From Hypericum androsaemum (taxonomy: Eukaryota; Streptophyta; Magnoliopsida; Malpighiales; Hypericaceae), in NCBI GenBank assembly GCA_963995505.1, contig OZ023184.1, forward strand, positions 3,534,001-3,598,000: 64,000 nucleotides of DNA. The letters are read 5' to 3'. How positions within the stretch are numbered: position 1 is the first letter of the stretch; each line of letters opens with the position of its first letter. The notes under the pieces are model-generated. The model made no database searches. It saw only the letters and a program-made list of their open reading frames with translations, and was not told the DNA's origin. Positions 36,039 to 48,185 of this stretch are shown here, piece by piece. The position numbers and the translations under genes are program-made.

Positions 36039-36300
36039 TTGTCGTCTCTTCAACTCGTCCTCAATCAACAATGTTCCCACGACGAAAACACTTCAAAGCT
36101 TTAGTCGCGATCAAGAGGGAGGAAGGAAGGAAGGTTCTAGAAGGAGTACTCGTGGCGTATCGCGATCGTTTTATTTTATTTTATTTTTTTGGTTTTCTGG
36201 TTTTTGTGTGAGAGAGAGGGGATTAATGGGTGTGATTAATGGGGTCTGGATTGAGCACGGAGTGAAGGGATCGATTCCGTACGGTTTGGAGTGAAGGGGG
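36039..36300. other. PABP leader and promoter-side region
   Basis: Sequence immediately upstream of the PABP start on the minus strand. Plus-strand frames here are shadows. A T-rich run at about 36170-36190 lies about 140 bp upstream of the ATG. No TATA box was assigned. Confidence 0.4.
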
Positions 36301-36305
36301 ACCGC

Positions 36306-36560
36306 AGTGGCAAGCGTAGTTATGTGATAATGGCGAGTGCAGTTATGTGATGATGGCAAGCGCAGTTATGTGATAATGGCATGTGTATTTTGTGACAGTG
36401 GCAAGTCCCGTTGATGATAATGGCGCGCGTGGTTTTTTTCATTTTGGTCCCCCATATTTTAGCATTTTTGCAAAAAGGTCACACTGGCATGCGTAGTTAT
36501 GTGATAGTGGCATGCGCAGTTATGTGATACTGGCATGCGCAGTCACGTGATAATGGCATT
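36306..36560. repeat. Minisatellite of about 25 bp, GCAGTTATGTGATAATGGCA type
   Basis: Two clusters (about 36306-36400 and 36485-36560) repeat the phrase GTTATGTGATAATGGCATGCG, separated by a T-rich stretch that itself recurs near 36590 (TTTTTCATTTTGGTCCC). It is located in the PABP upstream region. Confidence 0.78.
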
Positions 36561-37176
36561 TGTATCCGGCCTGCGTTTGTGCGTGGCTTTTTTCATTTTG
36601 GTCCCGAAATTTTAGCGCGTTTGCAAAAAAGTCCCTGCGTGTCTTCATTCCGAACGGTTCGGAATCTGAGCATTCCGTGCCCAATCCAGACCCGTGATTA
36701 ATGAGGGATTCGAGGGGGGGGGGGAGTGAGGGGGCGCGTGTTGTTTGGTGGGAGGAGGGAGGGATTTTTATTTTTGCATGGAGAGGAAATGGGAAAGAGG
36801 AGAGTTGGCGGTTGAGGCCGTTCGTTTCGCTATTTGGAATGGTCGCAAACTAAATACAAGATAAATAAATTACACGCGTTTTACGTGGGACTTGAAATTT
36901 AGGAAAATTTATTTCCTCTCTTCCCGCCCCTATTTTTGTTTGTGTGTGAGAAATATAATCATAAGTACATAATAGAGTAGAATTCTCTTTTGCGAGTTTG
37001 CGACAGCCAATTTCAGTAAAATTCTATTGCGGTAAAATTTTGTGAAAAAAAAGAAAAGAACGTTTGGTAGGGTAAACTGTGTCTTGACATTATCATTACT
37101 AGACTTAATTATAGTACAACATGTTGTAAATAGATTTAGTTATTATTATTGTCATGATGTAATTGGATAGATTATA

Positions 37177-37988
37177 TGTATATATAAACAATTAGCATAT
37201 CGAAAAGGTAATTGGCAATATTTAAATAGTAGAGATACTCACCATGATAGTTTGAGCAAACTATCGACATACCGCTTTCTTGGAGATCGCGTTCATTGGA
37301 TTGAGTCCTGCTCTTTGACTATCACGAACTTCGGATTAAATCCTGAACGAGGCCATATCAAGATGTGTGCCCTTAAACTCTTATTACCTATCTTATAGCT
37401 TCAGGCCTCCATGGGTAAGAGAGTTCTTAAGGTACAACGCCCAATCACGTGAACAATATGAAGTACTATTGAATACCTTGCGAACCTTTGGAGGTTGCAG
37501 AACTCCGACTCTATGCAAATATGAGAATGACTATGCCAAGGGGGAGAGAGGAGTGTAGAACTCTGAGTGAGTTTGGTGTGTCTCAAATGAGAGGAGGAGG
37601 TCCCTTTTATGGGGAGGATTTGAGATCCTGTTTAATTCTGGAATAATGGCAGTCATTAATCTTCCTATTAATCATGATCAATAAATGAGCGGTTACAGCC
37701 ATTAATGCCTCCTGTTAATCACGGTCAATAAATGAGCGGTTACCAGAGTCATAAATCTCGAACTCATGACGATCAGTAAAATCCACATCACTTCGAAGCC
37801 AATTTTTATTCACACCGAGAATTGATTTTTCGCAAGTGTCATTCATCGTTACGAAACTTTCTCGACGCGCTTCGCATAAATTATATGACACCCAAAACCA
37901 ATTGGCGTGACCTTCATTAGCTTAAAATTTCTAAGAGTATTTTATTAGAATTCTATTTCTAATTAACCTCTTAGGCCCAAGCCCAACA
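37177..37988 (-). mobile_element. Solo LTR, copy 1
   Basis: It reads TGTATATATAAAC...CCCAACA on the plus strand, so the element's own orientation is minus, starting TGTTGGGCTTGG. Length is 812 bp. TATA lies on both sides, a weak 4-bp target duplication. There is no internal coding region. Confidence 0.65.
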
Positions 37989-38473
37989 TATAGGTCACGC
38001 CAATTAGTTTTGGGGCGCGTGTCGTTTGATGGGAGGAGGGAGGGATTTTGCATGGAGAGGAGATGGGAAAAAGGAGAGTTGGCCGTTGAGGCAGTTCGTT
38101 TCGCTATTTGGAATGGTCGCAAACTAAACACAAGATAAATAAATTACACGCGTTCCCTGTGGGACTTGAAATTTAGGAAAATTTATTTCCTTTCTCTTCC
38201 CGCCCCTATTTTTTTTGTGTGTGTGTGAGAAATATAATCATAAGTACATAATAGAGTAGAATTTTCTTTTGCGAGTTTGCGATCGCCAACTTCGGTAAAA
38301 TTCTATTGCGATAAAATTTTGTGGAAAAAAAAAAGAATACTTTGGTAGGGTAAACCGTGTCTTGACACTATCATCACTAGACTTAATTATACATCGTTAT
38401 TGCAGCTAGGTATAACATGTTGGTAAATAGATTTAGTTATTATTATTGTCATGCTATAATTGGATAGATTATA

Positions 38474-39286
38474 TGTATATATAAACAATTAGCATATCAA
38501 AAAGGTAATTGGCAATATTTAAATAGTAGAGATACTCACAATGATAGTTTGAGCAAACTATCGACATACCGTCTTCTTGGAGATCGCGTTCATTGGATTG
38601 AGTCCTCCTCTTTGACTATCACAAACTTCGGATTAAATCCTGAACGAGGCCACATCAAGCTGTGTGCCCTTAAATTCTTATTACATGTCTTATAGCTTCA
38701 GGCCTCCATGGGTAAGAGAGTTCCCAAGGTACAACGCCCAATCACATGAACAATAGGAAGTACTATTGAATACCTTGCGAACCTTTGGAGGTTGCAGAAC
38801 TCTGACTCTATGCAAATAAGAGAATGCCTATGCTAAAGGGGAGAGAGGAGTGTAAAACTCTGAGTGAGTTTGGTGTGTCTCAAATGAGAGGAGGAGGTCC
38901 CCTTTTATAGGGAGGATTTGAGACCCTATTTAATTCTGAAATAATGGCAGTCATTAATCTCCCTATTAATCATGATCAATAAATGAGCAGTTACAGCTAT
39001 TAACGCCTCCTGTTAATCACGATCAATAAATGAGCAGTTATCAGAGTCATAAATCTCGAACTCATGACGATCGGTAAAATCCACATCACTTTGAAGCCAA
39101 TTTTTATTCACACCGAGAATTGATTTTTTGCAAGTATCATTCATCATTACGAAACTTTCTTGACGCGCTTCACATAGATTATATGACACCCAAAACCAAT
39201 TGGCATGACCTACATTAGCTCAAAGTTTCTAAGAGTATTTTATTAGAATTCTCTTTCTAATTAACCTCTTAGGCCTAAACCCAACA
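38474..39286 (-). mobile_element. Solo LTR, copy 2
   Basis: This 813-bp sequence is the counterpart of 37177-37988, duplicated together with its flank. Left and right flanks are again TATA. Confidence 0.65.
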
Positions 39287-39290
39287 TATA

Positions 39291-40002
39291 CATATATGTT
39301 GGGCCAACCTCCTCGATGGATTAAAAATTTAATTATCCAACACAACATAAGTTTAGATTGTTAACCAAGTGATACTTGCTAACTGAAATTATATAAACTA
39401 TCATATCATATCATTAATTTATCTTTGTATATTATCATATTATTAGTTTTATCTATGTGGTACACTACTTCACTAATTGGAAAAAAGAACATACTCGGTC
39501 GGTAATATTCAGATTCAAATCTGGACCGAAGGATGTCAACAGTATTGAGATCGGGGCAAATACCATCTCACATGAATAAATATGTGATATGATATAGCAC
39601 GTTGATAAAATTGATGACATGACATACGATATAATTTAAGTAATTACGGTTTGTGGGTGTCACTTAGGTATGAGTTATAATTTAGAATCATAGATAATGT
39701 GCGTAATTGGACTTTAATTTTTTTATGTATAAAATACTCAGAGTCCCTAAATTTTGACTTAGGAAATCTGTCTTTAAAATTTATTATTTATTTTTTAGAA
39801 GCGAACTCATTAGTTTTGAAACTAATTTTTTTTCACGACGTTACCATATGATATTCCGGACCGAATCCACCCATAATTGGATGAGGACGAGAGGGCGAGT
39901 AGAAAGGGGCAAAGCGAACGACTCGTTTCATGGTGAAGTCATCTATCTCATGCATACACATGAAGTATTTTTTTTAACGGCATGGTATCATAATATTTTT
40001 TT
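39291..40002. other. AT-rich intergenic DNA
   Basis: No gene or bounded repeat was recognised up to the palindromic MITE. Confidence 0.4.
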
Positions 40003-40390
40003 GGGTAAATTACCCTCACGTCCTTGAGGTTTGGTCACCCTCCCCCTAGGGTCCCTGGTTTTTGGAAAATGATTGTCCCGTCCCTAAGTTTTGATGATAA
40101 TAGACTCTCAGGTCCCTGGCTGACGTCATCAACTCTTTTTTTCATTTTTGATCATAGAAATGACCAAAATACCCTTAACTTTTGACCAAAATACCCTTAA
40201 TTTTTCATTTTTGGTTAAGGGTATTTTGGTCATTTCCATGACTAAAAATGAAAAAAAGAGACGATGACGTCAGCCAGGGACCTGAGAGTCTATTATCATC
40301 AAAACTTAGGGACGGGACAATCATTTTCCAAAAGCCAGGGACCCTAGGGAGAGGGTGACCAAACTTCAAGGACGTGAGGGTAATTTGCCC
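40003..40390. mobile_element. Palindromic MULE-type MITE
   Basis: The element is almost one perfect inverted repeat. The left end reads GGGTAAATTACCCTCACGTC, the right end is its complement with few changes, and the arms meet near 40195 around TTTTTCATTTTTGG. A perfect 9-bp target duplication, TATTTTTTT, lies at 39994-40002 and 40391-40399. There is no coding capacity. The arm GACTCTCAGGTCCCTGGCTG is similar to sequence at about 4190-4220, so the family has other members here. Confidence 0.88.
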
Positions 40391-40714
40391 TATTTTTTTT
40401 ATAGGTAAATTTCATCTTGGTCATTTCTCATCCCTCCCCTCCTTTGTATTATTAGATAAGTGCCCGTTTTATTCATGATATTTTTTGCCGATTACTCAAA
40501 GTTCGAGTTTGTGAGACTATTAAAATATGACGGAATTTTTTCAACATTATTTAATATTACTATGTTCGCAATCTCGAAGTCAACTTAACCAAATTATAAT
40601 AATGACCTTTATAGTTGATTTAAGTATTTATTGGTATAAACAAATAAAAAGGTATTATAAAACTATATCAATTTTCGCCAACCAACCCCAAAACCCAACA
40701 TATCGACGATCTCT

Positions 40715-41128
40715 AAAAACGTGAGCATATATAGTATATAAAAATTGACTTCATATTCCATCAAATAATAAGTGGTCACTATTGAATGTCAAGGTGGTGT
40801 ATTTGATTAGAATCTTTAAGTCGAGACAAGAGTTAGACTCTTTCTCTATAAGACGAGATTACCATGTATTCAGTGCTTACATGCTGTGGCAATCGTCCCC
40901 AAGATACAACGACCCCAAGATTCTAATAAAAAACGTGAGCATATATAGTATATAAAAATTGACTTCATATTCCATCAAATAATAAGCGGTCACTATTGAA
41001 TGTCAAGGTGGTGTATTTGATTAGAATCTTTAAGTCGAGACAAGAGTTAGACTCTTTCTCTATAAGACGAGATTACCATGTATTCAGTGCTTACATGCTG
41101 TGGTAATCGTCCCCAAGATACAACGACT
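40715..41128. repeat. About 214-bp tandem duplication at the edge of the Copia element
   Basis: GTGAGCATATATAGTATATA starts at 40721 and 40935, and both copies run through GTCAAGGTGGTGTATTTG to GATTACCATGTATTCAGTGC and ATCGTCCCCAAGATACAACG. At least the part from TGAATGTCAAGG may belong to the Copia LTR. The preceding AAAATTGACTTCATATTCCA recalls the 5' leader of the cysteine-rich genes at 47205 and 54537. Confidence 0.75.
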
Positions 41129-44100
41129 TTCGGACTTCGAGTTCGTAGCACAACAACCCTCGAAGCTTCATGCGAACCGTCGGATATTCAGAACTTTCTG
41201 AGAGAGGGAGAGAGAGCCTAGAATTACTAACGAATGCTTATGCAAGTTGTAGTGGGGTCAGATGCAAATGACGGGGAGAGGCTTATTTATAGGCGCTGGA
41301 TGGGAGGGAGGTGCACTCCGAAAGGGGCGCGTCCATTTGGCCAGCAGGCAGACTGGCTGCGCTCGTGGCTCTTTGGAGGCATTCTGGAACCCTTCGGAAG
41401 ACAGCCCTCTGATTGTGTCCCTTTGGTGGGCATCTGAGCAGAGGTCTTCGCTCGCACTCCTTCGCAAGGAATCTCGCAATCCTTCGGCCTTTTGGAAGTC
41501 TTCGGGATGTTGCAGCCCTTCGTGCCTCTTTGTCCGAGCAGCCTGAGTAGTTTTCGAGCTTTGGCAAAACTTCGAAGCTCCTTCAGCTCCTCGCGACAAT
41601 GCACATGGGCAAAGTACCAAGTGCGCCACAAAGTGCAGATTGCGACCTGCGTCCAATGTACCATGCGCACATGCAAACACTTGCTCGTGCTCGTGCTCAT
41701 ACTTGTGCTCATGCTCGTGCTATGCACCATCCTCACAGGCATCTTCGGTCAGCTCTTCAGGTGAAATATTTAATATTACACCAGTTTGGAGCTTCTCCTT
41801 ATAAACAGAAAAAAATTCCTTGCGATTTTCGATGTGGTAATGGTTCTCCCATCCTCAGCTTGGGCTTTTCAGCTTGGACCTTCCAGCTTGGGCCAAATAC
41901 ATTAATTATGCATTTATTCTAACAATTCCCCACATGAATGATGATTAATGCATGCTGACACTTTTAAGACAAGTTCTGACGAAATATCATTGCATCAAGA
42001 TAGGTAGCTTACGGCTTTGAACCTTCTCTAGTAAGATATTATCGGATTTACTTGTTGCTCAGTGAACGCGATGTCTTGAACTGATCAACTTTTTTATGTA
42101 AACTAAGACAATAATATTTACACAATGATATCTCTAATATCTTTTGGTTCTCACATTTTGTCTGTTTCGGCCACGGACCATATCTTGGATTCATAAGTAT
42201 TTTTCTATTTGAAGTGGCCTCACTTCACACTTATATAGGTGATCTCCCATCAGGAGTATCCTGCCATACTCCACCTTTTCCTGATATAGGAATCATTAAA
42301 ACCGTAGACGCTTAACCTTACCACACCTCTGCAGGTTTGCACTTGGGCAGCTTCTGAGAATGGGAAGAGTTCCAAGTAATCATCTGAACCATCCATAACT
42401 TAGTTGTCTCATTGAACCAAGTTTGTGGGATCTTCACTCATCATGGTTGAGTTACCGCTATGAATGTTCTTTAATGTGTGGGTTTTAACCCCATTCCCCT
42501 TACTACTTTATACATTTGATCTCTGTTGATTCTTTTCGTCAAAGGATCAGCTATGTTGTCATTGGACTTCACATAATCAATGGTAATTATACCACCAGAG
42601 ATCAATTGCCTAATAGTGTTATGTCTCCTACGGATGTGTCGAGACTACCGTTGTACATTGTACTTTGTGCTCTTCCGATTGCAGACATGCTATCACAATG
42701 TATCAATACAGGGGGCACAGGCTTGTTCCAACATGGAATATCCTCTAAGAAGTTTCTGAGCCATTCGGCTTCTTCCCTAGCTTCGTCTAGTGCTATAAAC
42801 TCTGACTCCATGGTGGATCGAGTTATGCACATTTTTTTAGAGAATTTCCAGGACACAGCTCCTCCACCTATGATGAACACATAACCACTAGTGGATTTGG
42901 AGTCTTTAGTGTCTGATATCCAATTCACATCACTGTATCATTCTAATACAGCTGGATACCTAGTATAAAATATGTCATAGTTCATGGTATATTTTAGATA
43001 CTTTAGAACTCTTTCCAGAGCTAACCAGTGGTCTGGTCCTGGATTGCTCGTGAATCTACTAAGTTTGCTAACTGAGTATGCAATATCAGGGAGTGTACAA
43101 TTTGTCAAGTACATCAGGCTCCCAATGATTCTTGCATACTTTAGTTGAGATACTAGGTCCCCTCTATTTTTAGCTAAGTGTAGACTTAGGTCTACCGGAG
43201 TCTTAGCTGGAGGTTTGTCAAAAGCTTTAAATTTCTTGAGTACATTCTCAACGTAGTGAGATTGTGATAAGACAATTCCTTCAGTTGTCCTAGAGATTTT
43301 AATCCCTAGTATAACGTCAGCTAGACCCATATCTTTCATGTCAAAGTTGTTCCTTAACATGTTCTTAGTTTTTATGATAAGATCATTACTGCTTCCCATG
43401 ATTAGCATATCGTCGACATACAGACATACGATTACATAAGCATCATGTGTGCCTTTAATGTATACACATTTATCATACTCATTGATCTTAAAGCCATTTG
43501 ATATCATTGTTCTGTCAAATTTCTCATACCATTGTTTCGGCGCATATTTCAGCCCGTATAGTGACTTGACCAGCTTGCATACTTTATGTTCTTGTCCGGG
43601 GGTAACAAATCTTTCAGGTTGTTCCATATATTTTTTTTCTTTCAGTTCTCCATTTAGGAAAACTATTTTGACATCCATCTGATGTATCTCGAGGTTATAG
43701 AGTGCTGCAAAAGCTATGAGCACTCTAATAGATGTGATTTTTGTGACCGGCAAATACGTGTCAAAGAAATCATATCTTTCTTTCTGTTTGAACCCTTTAG
43801 CTATCAACCGAGCTTTGTACTTATCGATTGATCCATCAACTTTGTATTTCTTTTTAAGGATCCACTTGTAACCTAAAGATTTACAACCTGGTGGAAGATC
43901 CACGATTTTTTACTTGTGGTTTTGCATGATGGACTCTATCTCACTATTGATAGCTTCTTTCCAGAGAGGATAATCTGGACTAGACAACGCCTCTTGGATT
44001 ATCCCAGGTTCATTTTCTAATACGTATATCAGAAAATCTGGACCAAACGACTTGGTCGTTCTGGCCCTTTTGCTACGTCTAGGTTCCTCAACAACTTGAT

Positions 44101-46553
44101 GAGAACTTTGAGTAGTTTCATGAGCTCTTTTATTAGAGCTTGGATCTTTTCTCTCCTTGTTTGGAAATATATTTTCAAACAACGTTGCATTCCTTGATTT
44201 CATGACCATTCCCTCGTTGATTTCAGAGTTTTCAGACTTGTGCACTAGAAATTGATAGGCGCTACTGTTGTAAGCATATCTATGCAGTCAACGGTCTTGG
44301 GTCATATTCTCACCCTTTTAGATAGAGGTATTTCTACCTTGGCTAGGCACCCCCACACTTTAAGGTAACCGTAGGAAGACTTTCTCCCTTTTCATAATTC
44401 ATATAGAGTTTTGTCCCTTTTCTTGTGTGGTAATTTATTTAGAATGTGATTAGCTGAGAGCACAGCTTCCCCCCACAAGTTCTGGGGTAAGCCCAAGCTA
44501 ATCAACATAGCGTTCGTCATCTCCTTAAGAGTTTGATTCTTGCGTTCAGCTACGCCATTTGATTGAGGTGAGTTTGGAGCTGTTGTCTGATGAATAATGC
44601 CATTTTATTGACAGAATTCCTCAAACGGAGATATATATTCTCCCCCTCTATCACTTCGAATCATCTTGATTTTAGTATTAAGTTGATTTTCAACCTCATT
44701 ATTATAACTCTTAAAAGCTTCTAGAGCTTCGTCTTTTCCTTTCAAGAGATGTACATAGCAGTACCTCGTGCAATCATCAATAAATGTGATGAAATACTTT
44801 TTCCCGCCTCTAGTTTGCACGTGTTTCATATCACATATGTCGGTATAAATTAACTCTAAAGGTGTAATACTTCTTTCCACTGAATGAAAAAGTACTTTGG
44901 TCATTTTTGCCTCTACACATACTTCACGATTATTGTTTGGGTCAAACTCCATTTTAGGCAATAAATTTAAATTTACTAACTTTCTTAGCTCAAATTTACG
45001 TGTCCTAATCTATCATGCCATAAGTTAGAACACTCAGCCAAGTAAGAAGAATTGATAACTCTATTAGGCCCTTCAAAGGCGCATTGAACAATTATTACAT
45101 TCATCTTGAAGAGCCCCCTCTCGAGGTAACCTTTTCCTACAAAGGTGCCAGCCTTAGTCAATACAAACCTATCGGCCTCGAATACTAGCTTCATCCCAGC
45201 TTTGGTTAATAGTGAGCCGAATACTAAATTCTTATGAATGTCTGGGATATGCAGCACATCCTTGAGGGTCAGCTCTTTTTCGGAGGTCAGCTTTAACACC
45301 ACCTGGCCTAGCTAGACTAAGAGAGAAGTTGCAGAGTTATCCATAAATAACTTTCATCCGTTGATTGGGATATAGGTCGAGAACATCTCCTTGTCTGAGC
45401 AGATGTGTCAGGTTGTCCCTGTATCAATGAACCACTCTCTTGGGTTATCCACCAGATTGGTTTCAAACACCACGGCATATAGGTGTAGCTCAGACATATC
45501 TTCGGCCAGATTAGCCTTCTCTTGATCGTCCTTCTTTGGCAAGTGACAATCTTTGGCCATGTGACCGGGCTTATCGCAGTTGAAGTAATTGCCCTTGATC
45601 TTCTTAGCCTTCTTTTTCTTTGGCTCTTGCTTCTTCTGCTTGTTCCCGAGCTTCTTCCTCTTTTTGTCGGTACCTCCCTCAGTGAGGTGTACCTTAGCCT
45701 CAGAGTTGGTCCTGCTCGTTTTGACTTCGGACTTTCGGTTATCTTCCTCGATCCTCAGTCTCACGATCAGGTCTTCCAGCCCCATGTCCTTCCTCTTGTG
45801 CTTAAGGTAGTTATTGAAGTCCTTCCACAGGGGGGTAGCTTCTCAATTAGAGCAGCCACCTGGAAAGACTCGCTGAGTTGCATGCCTTCGGTGTGAATCT
45901 CATGTAGAATCAGCTGCAGCTTTTGAACTTGGTCGATGACCTTCTTGGAATCCACCATTTGAAAGTCGAGGAACCTCCCGACGATGAATTTCTTCATCCT
46001 GGCATCCTCCATCTTGTACTTCTTCTCCGGGATATAGTTACGACATAGGAAGTCACTGTGACTCCATGCATCTAGGGCGTTGATCTTCTGTTGATCAGCC
46101 TCATTTTCTGCCACCTTCGGAGCTTCTTCCTTCAAGAACCGAACCAAGTTGAGCGTTGTTAAGTAGAACAGCATCTTTTGTTGCCATCTCTTGAACTCGG
46201 TGCCATTGAACTTGGCTGATCTTTCGGCGTGGACGGCTCCTGGGACAGTCAGTGCAGAGCTTGATGATGCCATCTTCAAGTGTTAAGTGCGCCACAAAGC
46301 GCCCATTGTGCCATGTGCACACGCGCGTACTCATGCTCGTACTCATACTCGCAGGCAGCTTCGGTCAGCTCTTCAGGTGGAACATTTAATGTTGCACCAG
46401 CTTAGAGCTTCTCCTTATAAACAGGAAAAAATCTCTTGCGATTTTCGATATGGTAATGGTTCTCCCATCCTCAGCTTGGGCTTTTCAGCTTGGGTCTTTC
46501 AGCTTGGGTCTTCCAGCTTGGGCCAAATGCATTAATTATGCATTTATTCCAAC
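40993..46553 (-). mobile_element. Decayed full-length Copia LTR retrotransposon
   Basis: The 3' LTR ends (plus-strand right) at 41933 with TTCTAACA; a purine tract (CATGTGGGGAAT on the minus strand) adjoins it. The 5' LTR remnant, 46281-46553, ends TTCCAACA. The 3' LTR is much longer; its left limit is unclear because of the 214-bp duplication. The 5' LTR has lost its inner part and the primer site, so LTR sequence meets the gag ATG within about 10 bp. No target duplication was found. Confidence 0.82.
42602..46273 (-). pseudogene. Copia gag-pol remnant with several stops and shifts
   Basis: Pieces in Copia order on the minus strand are as follows. Gag is 46273-45767 and on to about 45408 ([28 protein letters not shown]), with a knuckle that has lost its first Cys (YFNCDKPGHMAKDC). 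The protease site is WFIDTGT followed by a stop at 45408. GAG-pre-integrase is [10 protein letters not shown] at about 45000. The integrase core is YTDICD and IRSDRGGEY (44961-44605). A linker lies at 44245-43910. Reverse transcriptase is 43903-42938 ([40 protein letters not shown]). RNase H is 42928-42602 ([28 protein letters not shown]). At least five frame breaks or stops make it inactive. Confidence 0.9.
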
Positions 46554-46989
46554 AGGCACTTCTTCCAATTATGTACTCATATAAATTTAAACATCATTTC
46601 TCAACCCATATATTTATGAATTCCCCCAAGTTTAGAATATTATATTTCTGGAAAATAATGCTATAATTAAGAAAACTTACCAAAAACAATATACTATATT
46701 TGAGAAATAAATTCATTACATCATAAAATTATTCAGAATTAGGTATACTAATAAAGATCCCTTATTTGACAATTTAGGCAAAAAAATGTATGGAAAATTA
46801 TTAATGATTTACCATGATAAACATTTTTCAAAAAATTTGTTTCTCCAGTATTTGATGATGACTATTAAAAAATATTTAGTTGAATGACTAGATATTTATG
46901 ATAACATTCTATGATAACGTAATTAGGCATGCCTACATAATTATCATAATTATGATTTAAAAAATTGCTTCTCCAATATTTTATGACCA
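46554..46989. other. AT-rich DNA upstream of the cysteine-rich peptide gene
   Basis: No gene was seen. Homology to the second cysteine-rich locus begins at about 46990. Confidence 0.45.
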
Positions 46990-47243
46990 ATAACATACCC
47001 AATTCTGAAAGGTTATCATTAATTAGGCATGCACGATTTTAGTGTAGTTTCATATACATGTCATATATATTATGAAGCAATAAATTATTTTCCTTTATAA
47101 TATTTTCTTCCAAAACTTATCCACTCATGGAAATTCCTATAAATAGGTTAGGAAAGTATCTTAAAATTTACAAGAGCCCAATAAGAGTGAAAATAAAAAA
47201 TACATAGAAATTGACATCATATTCGACCAAATCATAAGAAGAC
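46990..47243 (+). promoter_or_regulatory. Promoter and leader of cysteine-rich peptide gene copy 1
   Basis: A TATA box, TATAAATA, lies at 47138-47145, about 105 bp before the ATG. The region from TTAATTAGGCAT through CTATAAATAGGTTAG to ATCATAAGAAGACATG is nearly collinear with 54305-54576, so the duplication that made the two genes included the promoter. Confidence 0.75.
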
Positions 47244-47640
47244 ATGTCTCTCAATTGCTTAAATATTTCGCTGATGTTAATCCTCGTCGCTTCTTGTTAG
47301 TTTCTTATCTCTTTTCCATTTCTTTCCTTTCTTTTTTTGCATATAATTTTGTACTTACATTTAATAATTTGTGTTTGATATTCTTAGTATTTGATAGAAC
47401 AAGTTTTTACATCGAAAGTTTCCTAGATAATTATATTTTTTTGTTACATTTGTATACTAATAATCGATTTTATGGTGTTTAGGTACTTGGACAGAAGTTG
47501 AAGCAAGAGGACCTATTGTGATTATTGATAGATGCGTCACAAGGGAAAATTGCTTAGATCGTTCAATTGCATGCGATCCACAACTGTGTGGAGACCCATT
47601 GCGATTATGTGACTGCATTGATAGCCGTTGCATTTGTTAA
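47244..47640 (+). CDS. Small secreted cysteine-rich (defensin-like) peptide, copy 1
   Basis: Exon 1 (47244-47295) encodes a hydrophobic signal peptide, MSLNCLNISLMLILVAS. A GT-AG intron (47296-47482, phase 1) follows, then exon 2 (47483-47640) to TAA, for 69 residues in all. The mature part has eight cysteines spaced C-x5-C-x6-C-x4-C-x6-C-x1-C-x4-C-x1-C, starting at RCVTRENC and ending CIDSRCIC. A signal-peptide exon, one intron and an eight-Cys exon is the classic layout of plant defensin-like and related secreted peptides. I cannot place it in a named subclass; antimicrobial, signalling or pollen-pistil roles are all possible. It is too small to be found easily by ORF length. Conservation with copy 2 supports it as a real gene. 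Confidence 0.72.
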
Positions 47641-48080
47641 AAGCGGAACGCTCTCCTATAGTCCAATGGATGCATTCATAGCAAGTAATACTATATATTA
47701 AGTAAAAAGAGTGATGATCTGCACTTTCAATAATAAAGACATGTTCTATTAATCTATGCTATAAAAGTCTATTGAATTATTGTTTGGTATCTTTTACTTC
47801 TATAAATGACTTGCCCACTGATGCAGGAGAACATGGATATGAGACCGTGAATTCGTTGATTCAAAGAATGCCCAGAAATCACGATAAAAATTTTGATTCG
47901 TTGATTTTACGAATACCAAAAAGCGATAGATAATTAGAAAAAATCCTAGATTTTTATTAATCAGATAATTAGGCTGCCTTCTTGTGTGTGTCCCATTTCG
48001 GCGGCATCTTACTGGAGCGTATGGCTGATCTCTGATACCAACTGATGCAGCAACTGATACCAACTGATCTCTTACAGGAG
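47641..48080. other. 3' flank of cysteine-rich gene copy 1
   Basis: 47650-47810 is homologous to 60580-60710 after copy 2 (for example AAAAAGAGTGATGA and CTATAAATGACTT), so it is the conserved 3' UTR or flank. From 47820 on, unrelated DNA includes CTGATACCAACTGATGCAG, whose complement resembles a tRNA-Met primer site. Confidence 0.5.
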
Positions 48081-48185
48081 CGTGTGTGAACCTCACCCAA
48101 GTGATGTCACTCCCTGTGTCAATCTGGACATGGAATGCTTGTGGAGGAACTTCCAGGATTACCTTGGTATAATATAATCTGCATA
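48080..48185 (-). pseudogene. Aspartic protease exon 2, unit A
   Basis: The frame reads YYTKV, VPPQAFHVQIDTGSDITWVR and then diverges (FTHAP). The catalytic DTGS is intact. It is the leftmost and most diverged unit; the segment to its left is unrelated sequence, so its exon 3 is missing. Confidence 0.7.

Larger units (their letters stand above)
36731..39290. repeat. 1.26-kb tandem duplication, each unit carrying one solo LTR
   Basis: Unit 1 (36731-37992) and unit 2 (38012-39290) begin GGGGCGCGTGT(T/C)G and align throughout with scattered differences; unit 2 has a small extra segment near 38393-38410. The first ~450 bp of each is flanking DNA and the rest a solo LTR. Between the units is a 22-bp piece (37993-38014, GGTCACGCCAATTAGTTTTG...) that is the inverted complement of LTR sequence at about 37891-37912. 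Confidence 0.88.

Noticed and set aside
41258..41742. Frames of 94-151 residues at the Copia 3' LTR
   Set aside because: They lie within LTR sequence and have no conserved domain.
47815..48075. A complete small LTR element next to protease unit A
   Set aside because: A tRNA-Met primer-like sequence is present on the minus strand, but no pair of LTRs or target duplication could be found.
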